Assembly (NCBI GenBank): GCA_026005175.1
Contig: BPKO01000013.1
Location: forward strand, 1 to 64,000
Origin: Candidatus Tectimicrobiota bacterium
GTDB lineage: Bacteria > Tectomicrobia > Entotheonellia > Entotheonellales > Entotheonellaceae
Length of the DNA stretch: 64,000 nucleotides
Direction: 5' to 3'
The translations under genes were made by a program, and so were the position numbers. Positions 19,339 through 27,827 of the stretch are shown in pieces; positions within the stretch are counted from its first letter, which is position 1, and the number at the start of each line of letters is the position of its first letter. Under the pieces are notes generated by a model. It was not told the DNA's origin. It saw only the letters and a list, made by a program, of their open reading frames with translations, and searched no databases.

Positions 19339-20447
19339 ATGACGGCAGCGCGGTTGACCGTGGACATTTACAAGCGCCTGGAGCACTTCCCCCTGCGCGT
19401 GCAGCTGCAAGCGGGCAGCGAGATCCTGGTGCTCTTTGGTCCTTCAGGAGCAGGCAAGAGCCTGACGCTGCACGCCATTGCCGGGCTGGTGACGCCGGAG
19501 CACGGCGAGATCTGCTTCGACGGCCACGTCTTCTTTCGCTACCGCCGCGGCGAGCCCAGTATCCACGTGCCGGCGCGCAAGCGGCGAGTGGGCTACGTTT
19601 TCCAGCACCTGGCGCTGTTTCCCCACCTGACGGCGCTGGAAAACGTCGCCTACCCCCTGTGGCGGCAGCGCCAGGGGCGCGAGCAGGCCCTGGCCTGGCT
19701 GGAGCGCATGCGCCTGGCGCACCTGGCCCACCGCTACCCGCACGAGCTCTCGGGGGGCCAGCAGCAGCGGGTGGCCCTGGCGCGGGCCCCCTGGCGGCAC
19801 AGCCGCGCCTTTTGCTCCTTGACGAGCCCTTCTCCGGGCTCGACGCGCCGGTGCGCGAGCAGCTGCAGCGCGACTTGCGCCGGCTGCAGCGCGAGCTCGG
19901 CCTGGTGGTGCTTTACGTTACCCACCACCTGGAAGAGGCCTTTGCCTTGGGCCACCGCCTGGCGCTGCTGCGCGACGGCCAGGTGGAGCAAGTAGGCCCT
20001 GTGGAGGACGTCTTCCGGCGCCCGGCCACCTCGGAGGCGGCGGCGCTGCTGGGCATCCGCAACCTGTTCCGCGCGCGCGTCGTCGACGCCTCGCCGGCTG
20101 GCCTGCTGCTCGACTGGGACGGCCTGCTGCTAGAGGCGCCGCTGCAGCGCGCCGCGGCGGGAGAGGCGGTCACGGCGTACGTGCGCCCCGAAGACGTGAA
20201 GATTCTCTATCCTGACCGGCCGCTGGGGCCTTCAGTGCGTGCCAACCAAGTCGAGGGGGTGATCGTGACACACCGAGGGCAGGGGAGCTTTCACACCCTC
20301 TACGTGGCCATCGCCAACGGGCACGAGATCGAAGTGCGCTTCCCGGCTTACGCCTACGTGCCCCTGCGCCTGGCGGCAGGCGAGCGGGTGCGGCTGTCGC
20401 TGCGCCGCGAAGGCGTGGTGCTGCTGCCCGCTAAACCGGTGGAATAA
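19339..20447 (+). CDS. modC: molybdate ABC transporter ATP-binding protein (one frame break)
   Basis: About 369 residues. Walker A is GPSGAGKS (residues 34-41), the Q-loop region reads VGYVFQHLALFPHLT, the ABC signature is LSGGQQQRVALARA, and Walker B (LLLLDEPFSGLD) follows after the break. The C-terminal third carries the TOBE-type regulatory domain usual in ModC and related importers (AYVRPEDVKIL). The frame breaks at a C run (19787-19791) between the signature and Walker B: two extra C, or one missing, restore ARALAAQPRLLLLDEP. Both halves fit one ordinary ModC, so sequence error is likely. Confidence 0.88.
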
Positions 20448-20495
20448 GGAGAGCGACGAGGGCCGTGGGCGCCCCTTCAGGAAACACCGCCCGCC

Positions 20496-20509
20496 GCGGG
20501 CTAGCCCGC
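20496..20509. other. 14-bp palindrome downstream of modC
   Basis: GCGGGCTAGCCCGC is a perfect palindrome in the 233-base gap between modC and the next gene. It could mark the end of the mod transcript, but there is no T run, so a role as a Rho-independent terminator is not supported. Nothing else stands out in the gap. Confidence 0.3.
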
Positions 20510-20680
20510 CGCAGGCACCGGGGTAGCCGGGGAAGTGCAGAGTATGGCCAAGAGCCTACCACTGGCGCAAGCCTCCGTGCAAGTCTGCCGGGTGGCGCTG
20601 CCTGCCGGAGCGGCGTAAGATAGGCGCAAGCAGGGCAGCCGCCGCTGCCTTGCTGCCCTTTCGAGAAGAAGGAGACCGAT

Positions 20681-21444
20681 ATGGAGCCCTACACGATTTA
20701 CGCCGTGCAGTACGCCCAGCGCGAGACCAATTCTACCGAGGTCTTCTACGGCGACTACCACAATACGCCCATGAAGATGGCTTACTACGTCTGGGGCCCT
20801 CAGCAACGGCGAGCACACCGTGGTCGTCGACTTGGGCTTTACCGAAGCCGTGGGCACCCGCCGCGGCCGGCAGTTCCTGCGCTGCCCGTCGCGTGGCCTG
20901 GCAGAAATCGGCATCGACTGCGCCCGCGTCGAACACGTCATCCTCACCCACTTCCACTACGACCACGTGGGCAACTACGCCCTCTTTCCCCGCGCCGTGT
21001 TTTACGTGCAAGACGACGAGATGGCCTTCTACACCGGGCGCTACGCCAACCAGCCGGCCTTTCGCCACTCGGTGGAAGTGGACGACATCGTGGCCCTGGT
21101 GCGCTACAACTACGAAGGCCGGCTGGTCTTTGTCGACGGGGACCAGGAAATCGTGCCCGGCATCTGCGTGCACAAAGTGGGAGGGCACACCGCCGGCATG
21201 CAGGTGGTTAGCGTGCACACCCGAGAGGGGCGGGCAGTGGTGGCCTCCGATGCCTCGCACTACTACCACAACTTCGAGAAGAACGTCCCCTTCATGGTCC
21301 TGCACGACTTGCCCGGGATTGTACCGCGCCTTTACCCGCCTGCGCGCCTTGGCCGAGCGGCCCGACCTCATCATCCCCGGACACGATCCGCTGGTGCTGG
21401 AGCGGCTGCGCCCGGTAGGGGAGGGCATCGTGGCCCTGGGCTAG
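20681..21444 (+). CDS. metallo-beta-lactamase-fold hydrolase, lactonase-like (two frame breaks)
   Basis: About 253 residues of the metallo-beta-lactamase superfamily. The zinc motif is LTHFHYDHVGN (HxHxDH), followed by the later ligands in GGHTAGMQ, SDASHYYHN and the C-terminal IPGHDP. The order and size match the AHL-lactonase-like N-acyl hydrolases, but the substrate is unknown. ATG 20681 follows AAGGAGA. Two breaks: one extra C at 20797-20799 (YYVWG to LSNGEHTVVVDLG) and one extra A at 21318 (HDLPG to LYRAFTRLR). Its neighbour downstream is one of the two paralogous unknown proteins. Confidence 0.8.
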
Positions 21445-21455
21445 GGCCGGGCGCG

Positions 21456-21484
21456 TTGACACCTGCGCGCCCTCAGTGTACCTT
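21456..21484 (+). promoter_or_regulatory. candidate promoter for the unknown-family gene at 21555
   Basis: TTGACA (a perfect -35 hexamer) and TACCTT (three of six for -10) are separated by 17 bases. The predicted transcription start is close to 21491, immediately before the hairpin at 21494-21520. Confidence 0.5.
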
Positions 21485-21493
21485 ACGCCACAG

Positions 21494-21520
21494 GGGTCTC
21501 CGCGGCAGTGGCGGAGACCC
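21494..21520 (+). other. 10-bp stem-loop at the predicted 5' end of the mRNA
   Basis: GGGTCTCCGC (21494-21503) and GCGGAGACCC (21511-21520) pair perfectly around a 7-base loop. The predicted transcript from the promoter at 21456-21484 would begin with this stem-loop, 34 bases before the start codon at 21555. It may stabilise the mRNA or control its translation; no T run follows, so termination is less likely. Confidence 0.55.
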
Positions 21521-21554
21521 TGCCTCGGCCACGCCTCAAGGAAGGAGCCATCCC

Positions 21555-23159
21555 GTGCCCAGCCAGACCCGCGGCGTCCCTGCCCTCTACCGCCGGCTCG
21601 AAGAGCGCATCCTGGCGCGCGACCAGCTTGGCGCCAGCCAGGTCTTCTACGACCTGGTGCGTGCCGGACGGCCCCTGCCCGAGCTGCTGCGCGAGACGGT
21701 GCGCATCCACGGCCCCTATACGCACGTGCCTTACCACCAGCGCCTCGACCAGGGCTTTGTGCGCTTTGTCAACAACGACCACTGCCTGCTCAGTGCCCGC
21801 ACCAGCCTGCGCCTGCCGGCTTTCTTGCCCTCTGAGCTGCACTACCTGCCCATGGCGCAGACCATCTGGTACGTGCCCACCGGCCTCGACCCCTGGAACC
21901 AGCTTTTGGGCAAAATGCCCGGCCACTACGCGCGCCGCACCTACCACCCGCTGCCCGATGCCCCGCCACCCCCGCCCCAGGTGCACTGGCCCGATCAAGA
22001 ACCGCGCTTCCTCGACGGCCCATACGAAGAGCGCCTCAACACCTGGCTCACCCTGGTGGAGCGCGGCCAGGTGCTCGAAGCCTACCGCGTCTTCCTGGGG
22101 CTTTTTGCCGAGCGCCGGCGGCGCCCGCAGCTCCTGGCGCACCTGGCCTTTGCCGGCCTCATCGACGTGCAGGACCGCATGCTCTACAACCGCTCGTACA
22201 CCACCGGCCACAAGGCTTACCGCGCCCGCGCCACCATCGAGCTGGGCGAGGCGGTGGGCTGGGAGCGCGCCCACCCGATCCTCTACGCCGGGGTTCCCGA
22301 CATGGCCGTGGGCCCGCGCTGGTACTCGGCGTACGAGATGGCCTGCCAGGTGAGCTGGACGCGGCTGGCAGAGGAAGAGGCCAGGCCGGCTTCCTCGCTC
22401 GACCCCAGCCCACCGGGGCCCCCCGAAGCGCGGCTGCTGGCCAACCGCACGCCCCTGACGCGCCGGGAGCGGCGGCGCCTGCTGCAAGCGCTCACCGAAG
22501 CCCACGAACCCGACTACATCGAGGAAATCACCGCCTTGCTGCGGCGTGGCAAGGACCCGCTGCAGCTTGTCGACACCTTGCAGGTAGCGGCGGCCAGGAT
22601 CCTGCTCGAGGTGGGCCAGCCGGGCAACTTCTCCATGCCCCAGCACGGCTACGAGTACACCAACACGCTGCGCTGGTTCTTCGACACCTTTGCCCACCCG
22701 CTGCGCCTGCGCTTGCTTTACGTCGCCGGCTCGTTCGTCAACCAGTGCGCCTGGTGGGTGCGCCACACCCCCGGCAACGGCGCCGCCGATGCGCGCCCGC
22801 CGCGCGGCGCTACCGACTTGGCCCCGCAGGAGCTGCTGCGGCGCCTCGACGCCGCCATGGTGGCGCTCAGACCGGCAGAGAGCGTGGCCTGGACGCGGGC
22901 CTATCTCAAAGCCGGCTACGACCGCAAGCCACTGCTGACCACCCTGGCGCTGGGGGCGGTGAAGCAAGGCAACGACCCCCACAACCAGGAAATCGGCCTC
23001 TGCCTGCTCGAGGACTACCTGCGCAGCACCGCCCCCGACCGCGATGTGCTGCTGCTTGCCTGCGCCCAGCACACCGCCGGCCACGTCAAGTACGGCGACC
23101 CGCTGGAGTGCTACCGGCGCTTTATGGAGGCCTTTGGCCTCAGCGCGCCGCTGGCGTGA
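21555..23159 (+). CDS. unrecognised 534-residue protein, paralogue of 29551-31104
   Basis: I do not recognise this family. It is soluble-looking, mostly helical by composition, with no signal peptide or membrane helix. Shared blocks with the protein at 29551-31104 are GPYTHVPYHQRL (53-64), NNDHCLL, WYVPTGLDPW, PGHYARR, GHKAYRAR (218-225), GWERAHPILYAGVPD (235-249), and a C-terminal HGYEYTNTLRWFF. Several conserved histidines (His57, His61, His76, His124, His219, His240) suggest metal or haem binding, which is inference. GTG 21555 is chosen for AAGGAG upstream and because the paralogy begins soon after. It has its own promoter and a stem-loop leader. The next gene, the SRPBCC-epimerase, starts 9 bases later. 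A proline-rich stretch (about 134-142) is unique to this copy. Confidence 0.85.
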   Translation: MPSQTRGVPALYRRLEERILARDQLGASQVFYDLVRAGRPLPELLRETVRIHGPYTHVPYHQRLDQGFVRFVNNDHCLLSARTSLRLPAFLPSELHYLPMAQTIWYVPTGLDPWNQLLGKMPGHYARRTYHPLPDAPPPPPQVHWPDQEPRFLDGPYEERLNTWLTLVERGQVLEAYRVFLGLFAERRRRPQLLAHLAFAGLIDVQDRMLYNRSYTTGHKAYRARATIELGEAVGWERAHPILYAGVPDMAVGPRWYSAYEMACQVSWTRLAEEEARPASSLDPSPPGPPEARLLANRTPLTRRERRRLLQALTEAHEPDYIEEITALLRRGKDPLQLVDTLQVAAARILLEVGQPGNFSMPQHGYEYTNTLRWFFDTFAHPLRLRLLYVAGSFVNQCAWWVRHTPGNGAADARPPRGATDLAPQELLRRLDAAMVALRPAESVAWTRAYLKAGYDRKPLLTTLALGAVKQGNDPHNQEIGLCLLEDYLRSTAPDRDVLLLACAQHTAGHVKYGDPLECYRRFMEAFGLSAPLA

Positions 23160-23168
23160 GGAGGGACG

Positions 23169-24557
23169 ATGCGGCCACGCCTCTTCGTGCGGCGCACGCG
23201 CTTGCCGGCAGCGGCGGAGGACGCCTTTCGCTGGCACGCCTGCCCCGATGCCCTGGCGCGCCTTGCGCCGCCGTGGCTGCCGGTGACGGTGCTGAGCCGC
23301 AGCGGCGGCCTGGAAGACGGCGCCCGCGTGGTCCTGGGCCTGCGCCGCGGCCCGGTACACTGGCGCTGGGTGGCCGAGCACCGCGACTGCCTCCCCGGGC
23401 GCCAGTTTTGCGACGTGCAGGTGGCCGGACCCTTTGCTTTCTGGGAACACACGCACCGCTTCGAGCCGGCCGGACCCGAGGCCTGCATCCTGGAAGACCG
23501 CATCCGCTACCGGCTGCCCTTTGGCCCGGGCGGCCAGCTCCTCGCCGGATGGCTGGTCGAGCGCCAGCTGGCGCGCCTCTTTGCCTACCGCCATGCGGTG
23601 ACGGCGCAGGACCTCGCCGCCCATGCCCCTTGCAGGGAGGGAAAGCCGATGCACGTGCTCGTCAGTGGCGCCAGCGGCCTGATCGGTTCGGCCCTGGTGC
23701 CTTTTCTCACCACCGGCGGCCACCGGGTAACGCGCCTGGTGCGCACCACCCCGCCGCCTGAGGGCGCCGTGGCCTGGAATCCGGACTACGGCGAGCTGGA
23801 AGCCAGCGCCCTGGAGGGCCTCGATGCCGTGGTGCACCTGGCCGGGGAGAACATCGCCCGCGGCCGCTGGACCCCGGAGAAAAAAGCGCGCATTCGCGAC
23901 AGCCGCGTGCACGGCACGCGCCTGCTGTGCGAAACCCTGGCCCGCCTGGAGCGCCCGCCGCAGGTGCTGGTCAGCGCGTCGGCCATCGGCTACTACGGCA
24001 ACCGCGGCGACGAGTTGCTGCGCGAAGAGAGTCCGCCCGGCGACGACTTCCTCGCCCAGGTGTGCCGCGACTGGGAAGCGGCAACCGCCCCGGCTGCTGC
24101 CCGCGGCATCCGCGTCGTCAACCTGCGCCTGGGGGTGGTGCTGAGCCCGCGGGGCGGCGCGCTGGCGCAGATGCTCACCCCCTTCCGCCTGGGCCTGGGC
24201 GGGGTGGTGGGCACGGGACGGCAGTACATCAGCTGGATCGCCATCGACGACGTGGTGGAGATCATTCACTTCTGCCTGCTCACCGAAAGCCTCAAGGGGC
24301 CGGTCAACGCCGTGGCGCCACAGCCGGTGACCAACGCCGAGTTCACCCGCACCCTGGGCCGCGTGCTGCGGCGGCCGACGCTGCTGCCGCTGCCGGCGGC
24401 GGTGGCCCGCCTGCTCTTTGGCGAAATGGCCGACGCCCTGCTCCTGGCCAGCACGCGCGTCGAGCCCGCCCGCCTGCTGGCCAGCGGCTACCGCTTTCGC
24501 TATCCGGAACTGGAAGGCGCCTTGCGCCACCTCCTGGGCAAACCGCGCGTGGCGTAG
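23169..24557 (+). CDS. SRPBCC domain fused to TIGR01777-type NAD-dependent epimerase
   Basis: 462 residues in two parts. Residues 1 to about 150 resemble an SRPBCC/START-like ligand-binding domain (a hydrophobic pocket fold). From Met161 the protein is an extended short-chain dehydrogenase: the nucleotide motif VSGASGLIGSALV, VVHLAGENIARGRW, SASAIGYYGNRGDE with the catalytic Tyr, and LRLGVVLSPRGGAL, typical of the YfcH/TIGR01777 sugar-epimerase-like family. Such fusions are known in bacteria, but the substrate is not. A plausible RBS-ATG lies inside at 23649 (GGAGGGAAAGCCG before ATG), so a separate epimerase product could also be made. It lies between the unknown-family gene and the glutamine synthetase-like gene on the same strand. 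Confidence 0.88.
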   Translation: MRPRLFVRRTRLPAAAEDAFRWHACPDALARLAPPWLPVTVLSRSGGLEDGARVVLGLRRGPVHWRWVAEHRDCLPGRQFCDVQVAGPFAFWEHTHRFEPAGPEACILEDRIRYRLPFGPGGQLLAGWLVERQLARLFAYRHAVTAQDLAAHAPCREGKPMHVLVSGASGLIGSALVPFLTTGGHRVTRLVRTTPPPEGAVAWNPDYGELEASALEGLDAVVHLAGENIARGRWTPEKKARIRDSRVHGTRLLCETLARLERPPQVLVSASAIGYYGNRGDELLREESPPGDDFLAQVCRDWEAATAPAAARGIRVVNLRLGVVLSPRGGALAQMLTPFRLGLGGVVGTGRQYISWIAIDDVVEIIHFCLLTESLKGPVNAVAPQPVTNAEFTRTLGRVLRRPTLLPLPAAVARLLFGEMADALLLASTRVEPARLLASGYRFRYPELEGALRHLLGKPRVA

Positions 24558-24579
24558 GGCGCTGCGGGAGGAAGACGCC

Positions 24580-25938
24580 ATGGAGACGCGCGATGTGGTC
24601 CGCCAGGCCATCGAGGCCGGCGTGCAGCTGGTCTTCTTCCTTTACTGCGACAACGGCGGCATCATCCGCGGCAAGGGCACCCACGTGGCCCGCCTCGAGC
24701 AGCGGCTGCGTACCGGCATCGGCCTTACCGTGGCCATGCAGGCGATGAGCGACATGGACCAGCTGCAGGCAGTGCCCGGCATGGGGCCGGTGGGCGAGGT
24801 GCGCCTGGTGCCCGACCCCCAGACGTTTACCGTCCTGCCCTATGCCCCCAAGCGCGCCGTGATGCTCGCCGACTTGCTCACCCTGCAGGGAGAGCCCTGG
24901 GGTGCCTGCCCGCGCAGCTTCCTCAAGCGCATGGTGCAGAAGGCGGCGGCGCAGGGGCTGCGCCTGCGTGCCGCCTTCGAGCCGGAGTGGACTCTGGCGC
25001 GCCGCCGCGACGACGGCACCGTGGTGCCCATCGACGACAGCCTGTGCTTTAGCAGCGTCGGCATGACCGCCGCCCAGGAGGTGGTCGACGCCATCGTGGC
25101 CGCCCTCGAAGCACAGGGGCTCGAGGTGGAGCAGTACTACCCCGAGCTCGGCCACGGCCAGCAGGAGCTCAGCATCCGCTTTGCCGACGCCCTGCGCGCC
25201 GCCGACAACCAGATCCTCTACCGCGAAACGGTGCGCAACGTGGCCTGGCAGCACGGCTACCTCGCCTCGTTTGCCCCCAAACCCTTTGCCGACCAGGCCG
25301 GCAACGGCTGCCACCTGCACTTTAGCCTCTGGGACCTGGCCGGAGAACGCAACCTCTTCTACGACCCCGAAGATCCCCTGCAGCTGAGCCAGACGGCTTA
25401 CCACTTCCTTGCCGGCGTGCTGGCCCACCTGCCAGCCCTGGTGGCCCTGACGTGCCCCAGCGTCAACAGCTACCGCCGCCTTGGCCCGCGCACCTGGAGC
25501 TCGGCCTTTGTCTGCTACGGCCCCGACAACCGCGAGGCCGCCCTGCGCATTGCCTCGCCATTCTGGGGGCAGGAGATGGCCTCGCTTAACCTAGAGCTCA
25601 AGCCGGCCGACGCCACCGCCAACCCCTACCTCGCCCTGGGCGGCCTGCTCGCCGCGGGGCTCGACGGCCTCGCGCGCGGCCTGCAGCCGGCCGAAGGACA
25701 GCGGGTGGACGTCGACCCCGCCACCTTGCCTCCGGAAGAGCTGGCCCGCCGCGGCATCCGGCGCCTGCCAGCCAGCCTGCCCGAGGCCATTGCCGCCCTG
25801 GAAAGCGACGCCACCCTCCTGGAGGCCCTGGGGCCAGCGCTGGCCACCTCGTACCTGGCGGTGCGGCGCGGTGACGCGGCGCTGTTTGCGTCGCACGACG
25901 AGGCATTCGAGCTGCGCCACCACTTCTACAAGTACTGA
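24580..25938 (+). CDS. glutamine synthetase-family enzyme (gamma-glutamyl ligase type)
   Basis: 452 residues of the glutamine synthetase family. The N-terminal beta-grasp part starts at FFLYCDNGGIIRGKG; the catalytic part has FEPEWTL, YYPELGHGQQELSIRFADAL, GNGCHLHFSLWD (metal/ATP region) and NREAALRIASP. Sequence and length resemble type III or gamma-glutamyl-amine ligases (GlnA3/PuuA-like, FluG C-terminal part) rather than housekeeping GlnA, and there is no clear adenylylation Tyr motif. ATG 24580 has GGGAGGAAG upstream. The amidohydrolase gene follows after 3 bases, the same pair of domains that is fused in FluG and plant nodulin-GS proteins. The reaction is probably ATP-dependent amide formation between glutamate and an amine. 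Confidence 0.9.
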   Translation: METRDVVRQAIEAGVQLVFFLYCDNGGIIRGKGTHVARLEQRLRTGIGLTVAMQAMSDMDQLQAVPGMGPVGEVRLVPDPQTFTVLPYAPKRAVMLADLLTLQGEPWGACPRSFLKRMVQKAAAQGLRLRAAFEPEWTLARRRDDGTVVPIDDSLCFSSVGMTAAQEVVDAIVAALEAQGLEVEQYYPELGHGQQELSIRFADALRAADNQILYRETVRNVAWQHGYLASFAPKPFADQAGNGCHLHFSLWDLAGERNLFYDPEDPLQLSQTAYHFLAGVLAHLPALVALTCPSVNSYRRLGPRTWSSAFVCYGPDNREAALRIASPFWGQEMASLNLELKPADATANPYLALGGLLAAGLDGLARGLQPAEGQRVDVDPATLPPEELARRGIRRLPASLPEAIAALESDATLLEALGPALATSYLAVRRGDAALFASHDEAFELRHHFYKY

Positions 25939-25941
25939 GCC

Positions 25942-27111
25942 ATGCGCCACCAAGCCGCCCTGGAGGCCTTCCTGGCCACCTTGCCGGTGCTCGACGGCCA
26001 CTGCCACCCGCCGCGCCGCCAGCCCCCGGCGAGCGCCGAAGCCTTCCAGCGCTTTTTCAGCGAAAGCGACGACCCGCAGCTGGCCGCCCGGCACGTGCCG
26101 CACAGCCTCTTCTTCCAGCACAGCCTGCAGCAGCTGGCCACCCTGCTGGACACCCCGGCCGAGGTGGCGGCGCTGCTCGAGCGGCGCCAAGCCCTGGGGC
26201 TGCGCGACTACCTGCACCTGCTGGTGCAGCGCAGCAACCTGCGCGGCTTGCTGGTGGACGACGGCTACCGGCCCGAGGCCAGCTACACCTGCGCCGAGCT
26301 GCAGGCCCTGCTCGCCGGCACTTCCTGCCGCGTCTGGCGCGTGCTGCGCCTGGAAACGCTGGCCGAACAGCTGCTGGCGGCGCACCCCGACTTTGCCGCC
26401 TTCCTCGACGCCTACCGCGCCGCCTTGCAAGAGCTGCGCGCGCAGGGCATAGTGGCCCTCAAGAGCATCATTGCCTACCGCACTGGCCTGGCCGTAGAGC
26501 CTCCGGACGCCAAGGCGGCGGCGCAGGCCTTTGCCCAGGCGCGGCAAGCGCTGGCCCGCGACGGCCGCGTGCGCCTGGCACACAAGCCGCTGCTCGACTT
26601 TTTGCTCGCCGTGGCCCTGGAGGCGGCAGCACAGCAGGGCCTGCCGGTGCAGCTCCACACCGGCTTTGGCGACCCCGACCTCGACCTCCTGCAAAGCAAC
26701 CCCTTGCTCCTGCGCCCCCTGCTGCACCGCGAGCCGGCCCCCCGGGTGCCCCTGGTGCTCCTGCACGCTTATCCTTACCTGCGCGAGGCCGCTTACCTGA
26801 GCAGCGTCTACGCCAACGTCTACGTCGACTTGTCGCTCGCCTTTCCCATGCTGCACCTTGCCGCCGAGCGCGCCCTGGAAGAGGTGCTGGGGCTGGCGCC
26901 GGTGTCCAAGGTGCTGTACGGCTCTGACGCTGCGGGCTTGCCCGACTGGCTGTGGCTGGGCGTCCTGGCCTGCCGCCGCGCCCTGGCGCGCCTCTTGGCC
27001 GCCTGGGTCGAGGCAGGGCTGCCCGAAGCCCAGGCCCGCGCCGTGGCCGAGGCCATCCTCTACGCCAACGGCTGCGCCCTCTACGGGGTGCCCCTGGACC
27101 CACTGCCATGA
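25942..27111 (+). CDS. amidohydrolase (FluG N-terminal domain type)
   Basis: 389-residue TIM-barrel amidohydrolase. It begins with the metal motif LDGHCHPP (His20 and His22 by position), contains KSIIAYRTGL characteristic of the FluG-type amidohydrolases, then LHTGFGDPDLDL, LHAYPYLREAAYLSS and the late LYGSDAAGLPDW with the conserved Asp. With the glutamine synthetase-like gene 3 bases upstream it forms a split version of the eukaryotic FluG protein. From that, the pair may make or hydrolyse gamma-glutamyl amides; this is inference. The stop overlaps the start of the phosphatase gene by 4 bases (ATGA). Confidence 0.88.
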   Translation: MRHQAALEAFLATLPVLDGHCHPPRRQPPASAEAFQRFFSESDDPQLAARHVPHSLFFQHSLQQLATLLDTPAEVAALLERRQALGLRDYLHLLVQRSNLRGLLVDDGYRPEASYTCAELQALLAGTSCRVWRVLRLETLAEQLLAAHPDFAAFLDAYRAALQELRAQGIVALKSIIAYRTGLAVEPPDAKAAAQAFAQARQALARDGRVRLAHKPLLDFLLAVALEAAAQQGLPVQLHTGFGDPDLDLLQSNPLLLRPLLHREPAPRVPLVLLHAYPYLREAAYLSSVYANVYVDLSLAFPMLHLAAERALEEVLGLAPVSKVLYGSDAAGLPDWLWLGVLACRRALARLLAAWVEAGLPEAQARAVAEAILYANGCALYGVPLDPLP

Positions 27112-27597
27112 GCGCCGTGCGCTGGGTGCTGTTTCTGTGCACCGGCAACTACTACCGCAGCCGCTTTGCCGAGCTGCTCTTCAACGCCCTGGCCGCCGCC
27201 CGCGGCCTGCCCTGGCGCGCCTTCTCGCGCGGCCTGGCCCTGGAGAAAGGGCGCCACAACCGCGGGCCCATGGCCCCCGTCGCCGTGGAAGCGCTGCGCG
27301 CCCGCGGCATTCCCTTGCAGGGAAGCGAGCGCCCCCCGCGCCAGGTGAGCGAAGACGACTTGCGGCGCGCCGCGCTGATCGTCGCCCTGGAGGAAGCCGA
27401 GCACCGCCCCTACCTGCAAGCGCGCTACCCCCGCCTGGGCCGAGCGCGTGGTGTACTGGCACGTCCGTGACACGCTGCCGCAGCCGCAGTACAATCCCCT
27501 GGACGTCATCGAAGCGGAAGTGCGAGGGCTGGTGGCAAAGCTAGAGGGCGAGGAGGAGCCGCCGTGTTCGACTTCGGAGGGGAAAGGCTGCGCCTGA
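27108..27597 (+). CDS. low-molecular-weight protein tyrosine phosphatase-like protein (one frame break)
   Basis: About 162 residues. The P-loop CTGNYYRSR fits CX5R(S/T) and starts at about residue 12, as in low-molecular-weight phosphatases and arsenate reductases. The C-terminal YNPLDVIEAEV may supply the general-acid region. The frame breaks at a C run (27428-27432): one extra C links EHRPYLQARYP to AWAERVVYWHVRD. After correction the frame ends at 27597, about 34 bases inside the DUF493 gene. Whether it dephosphorylates proteins or is a reductase cannot be decided. The typical second conserved cysteine two residues before Arg is replaced by Tyr-Tyr. Confidence 0.75.
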
Positions 27598-27827
27598 ACT
27601 ACCCGTGCCGCTGGGTGTACAAAGTCATCGGCTCGGGGCAAGAGCAAGTGCGCCAGGCCATTGACGAAGTGGTAGCCGGCTACGACTACACGGTCACCTT
27701 TTCCAACGCCAGCAAGACGGGAAAATACTGCTGCCTCAACGTCGAGCTCACCGTCGACAGCGAGGCCGTCCGCACCCACCTCTACCGGGCCCTCAAGCAG
27801 CACCCCCACGTGATCCTAGTGCTGTAG
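27564..27827 (+). CDS. DUF493/YbeD-family protein
   Basis: 87 residues of the DUF493 family: small ACT-like beta-alpha proteins of unknown function. The hallmarks are LNYPCRWVYKVIG at the start, SNASKTGKYCCLNVELTVDS in the middle, and HPHVILVL at the very end. The GTG start has GAGGAGGAG upstream and lies inside the end of the phosphatase gene, so the two are coupled. It ends 35 bases inside the convergent amidase gene. Confidence 0.85.
   Translation: MFDFGGERLRLNYPCRWVYKVIGSGQEQVRQAIDEVVAGYDYTVTFSNASKTGKYCCLNVELTVDSEAVRTHLYRALKQHPHVILVL

Noticed and set aside
20448-20680. A molybdenum-cofactor riboswitch near modC
   Set aside because: The gap is downstream of modABC and I see no supporting structure; only a short palindrome is present.
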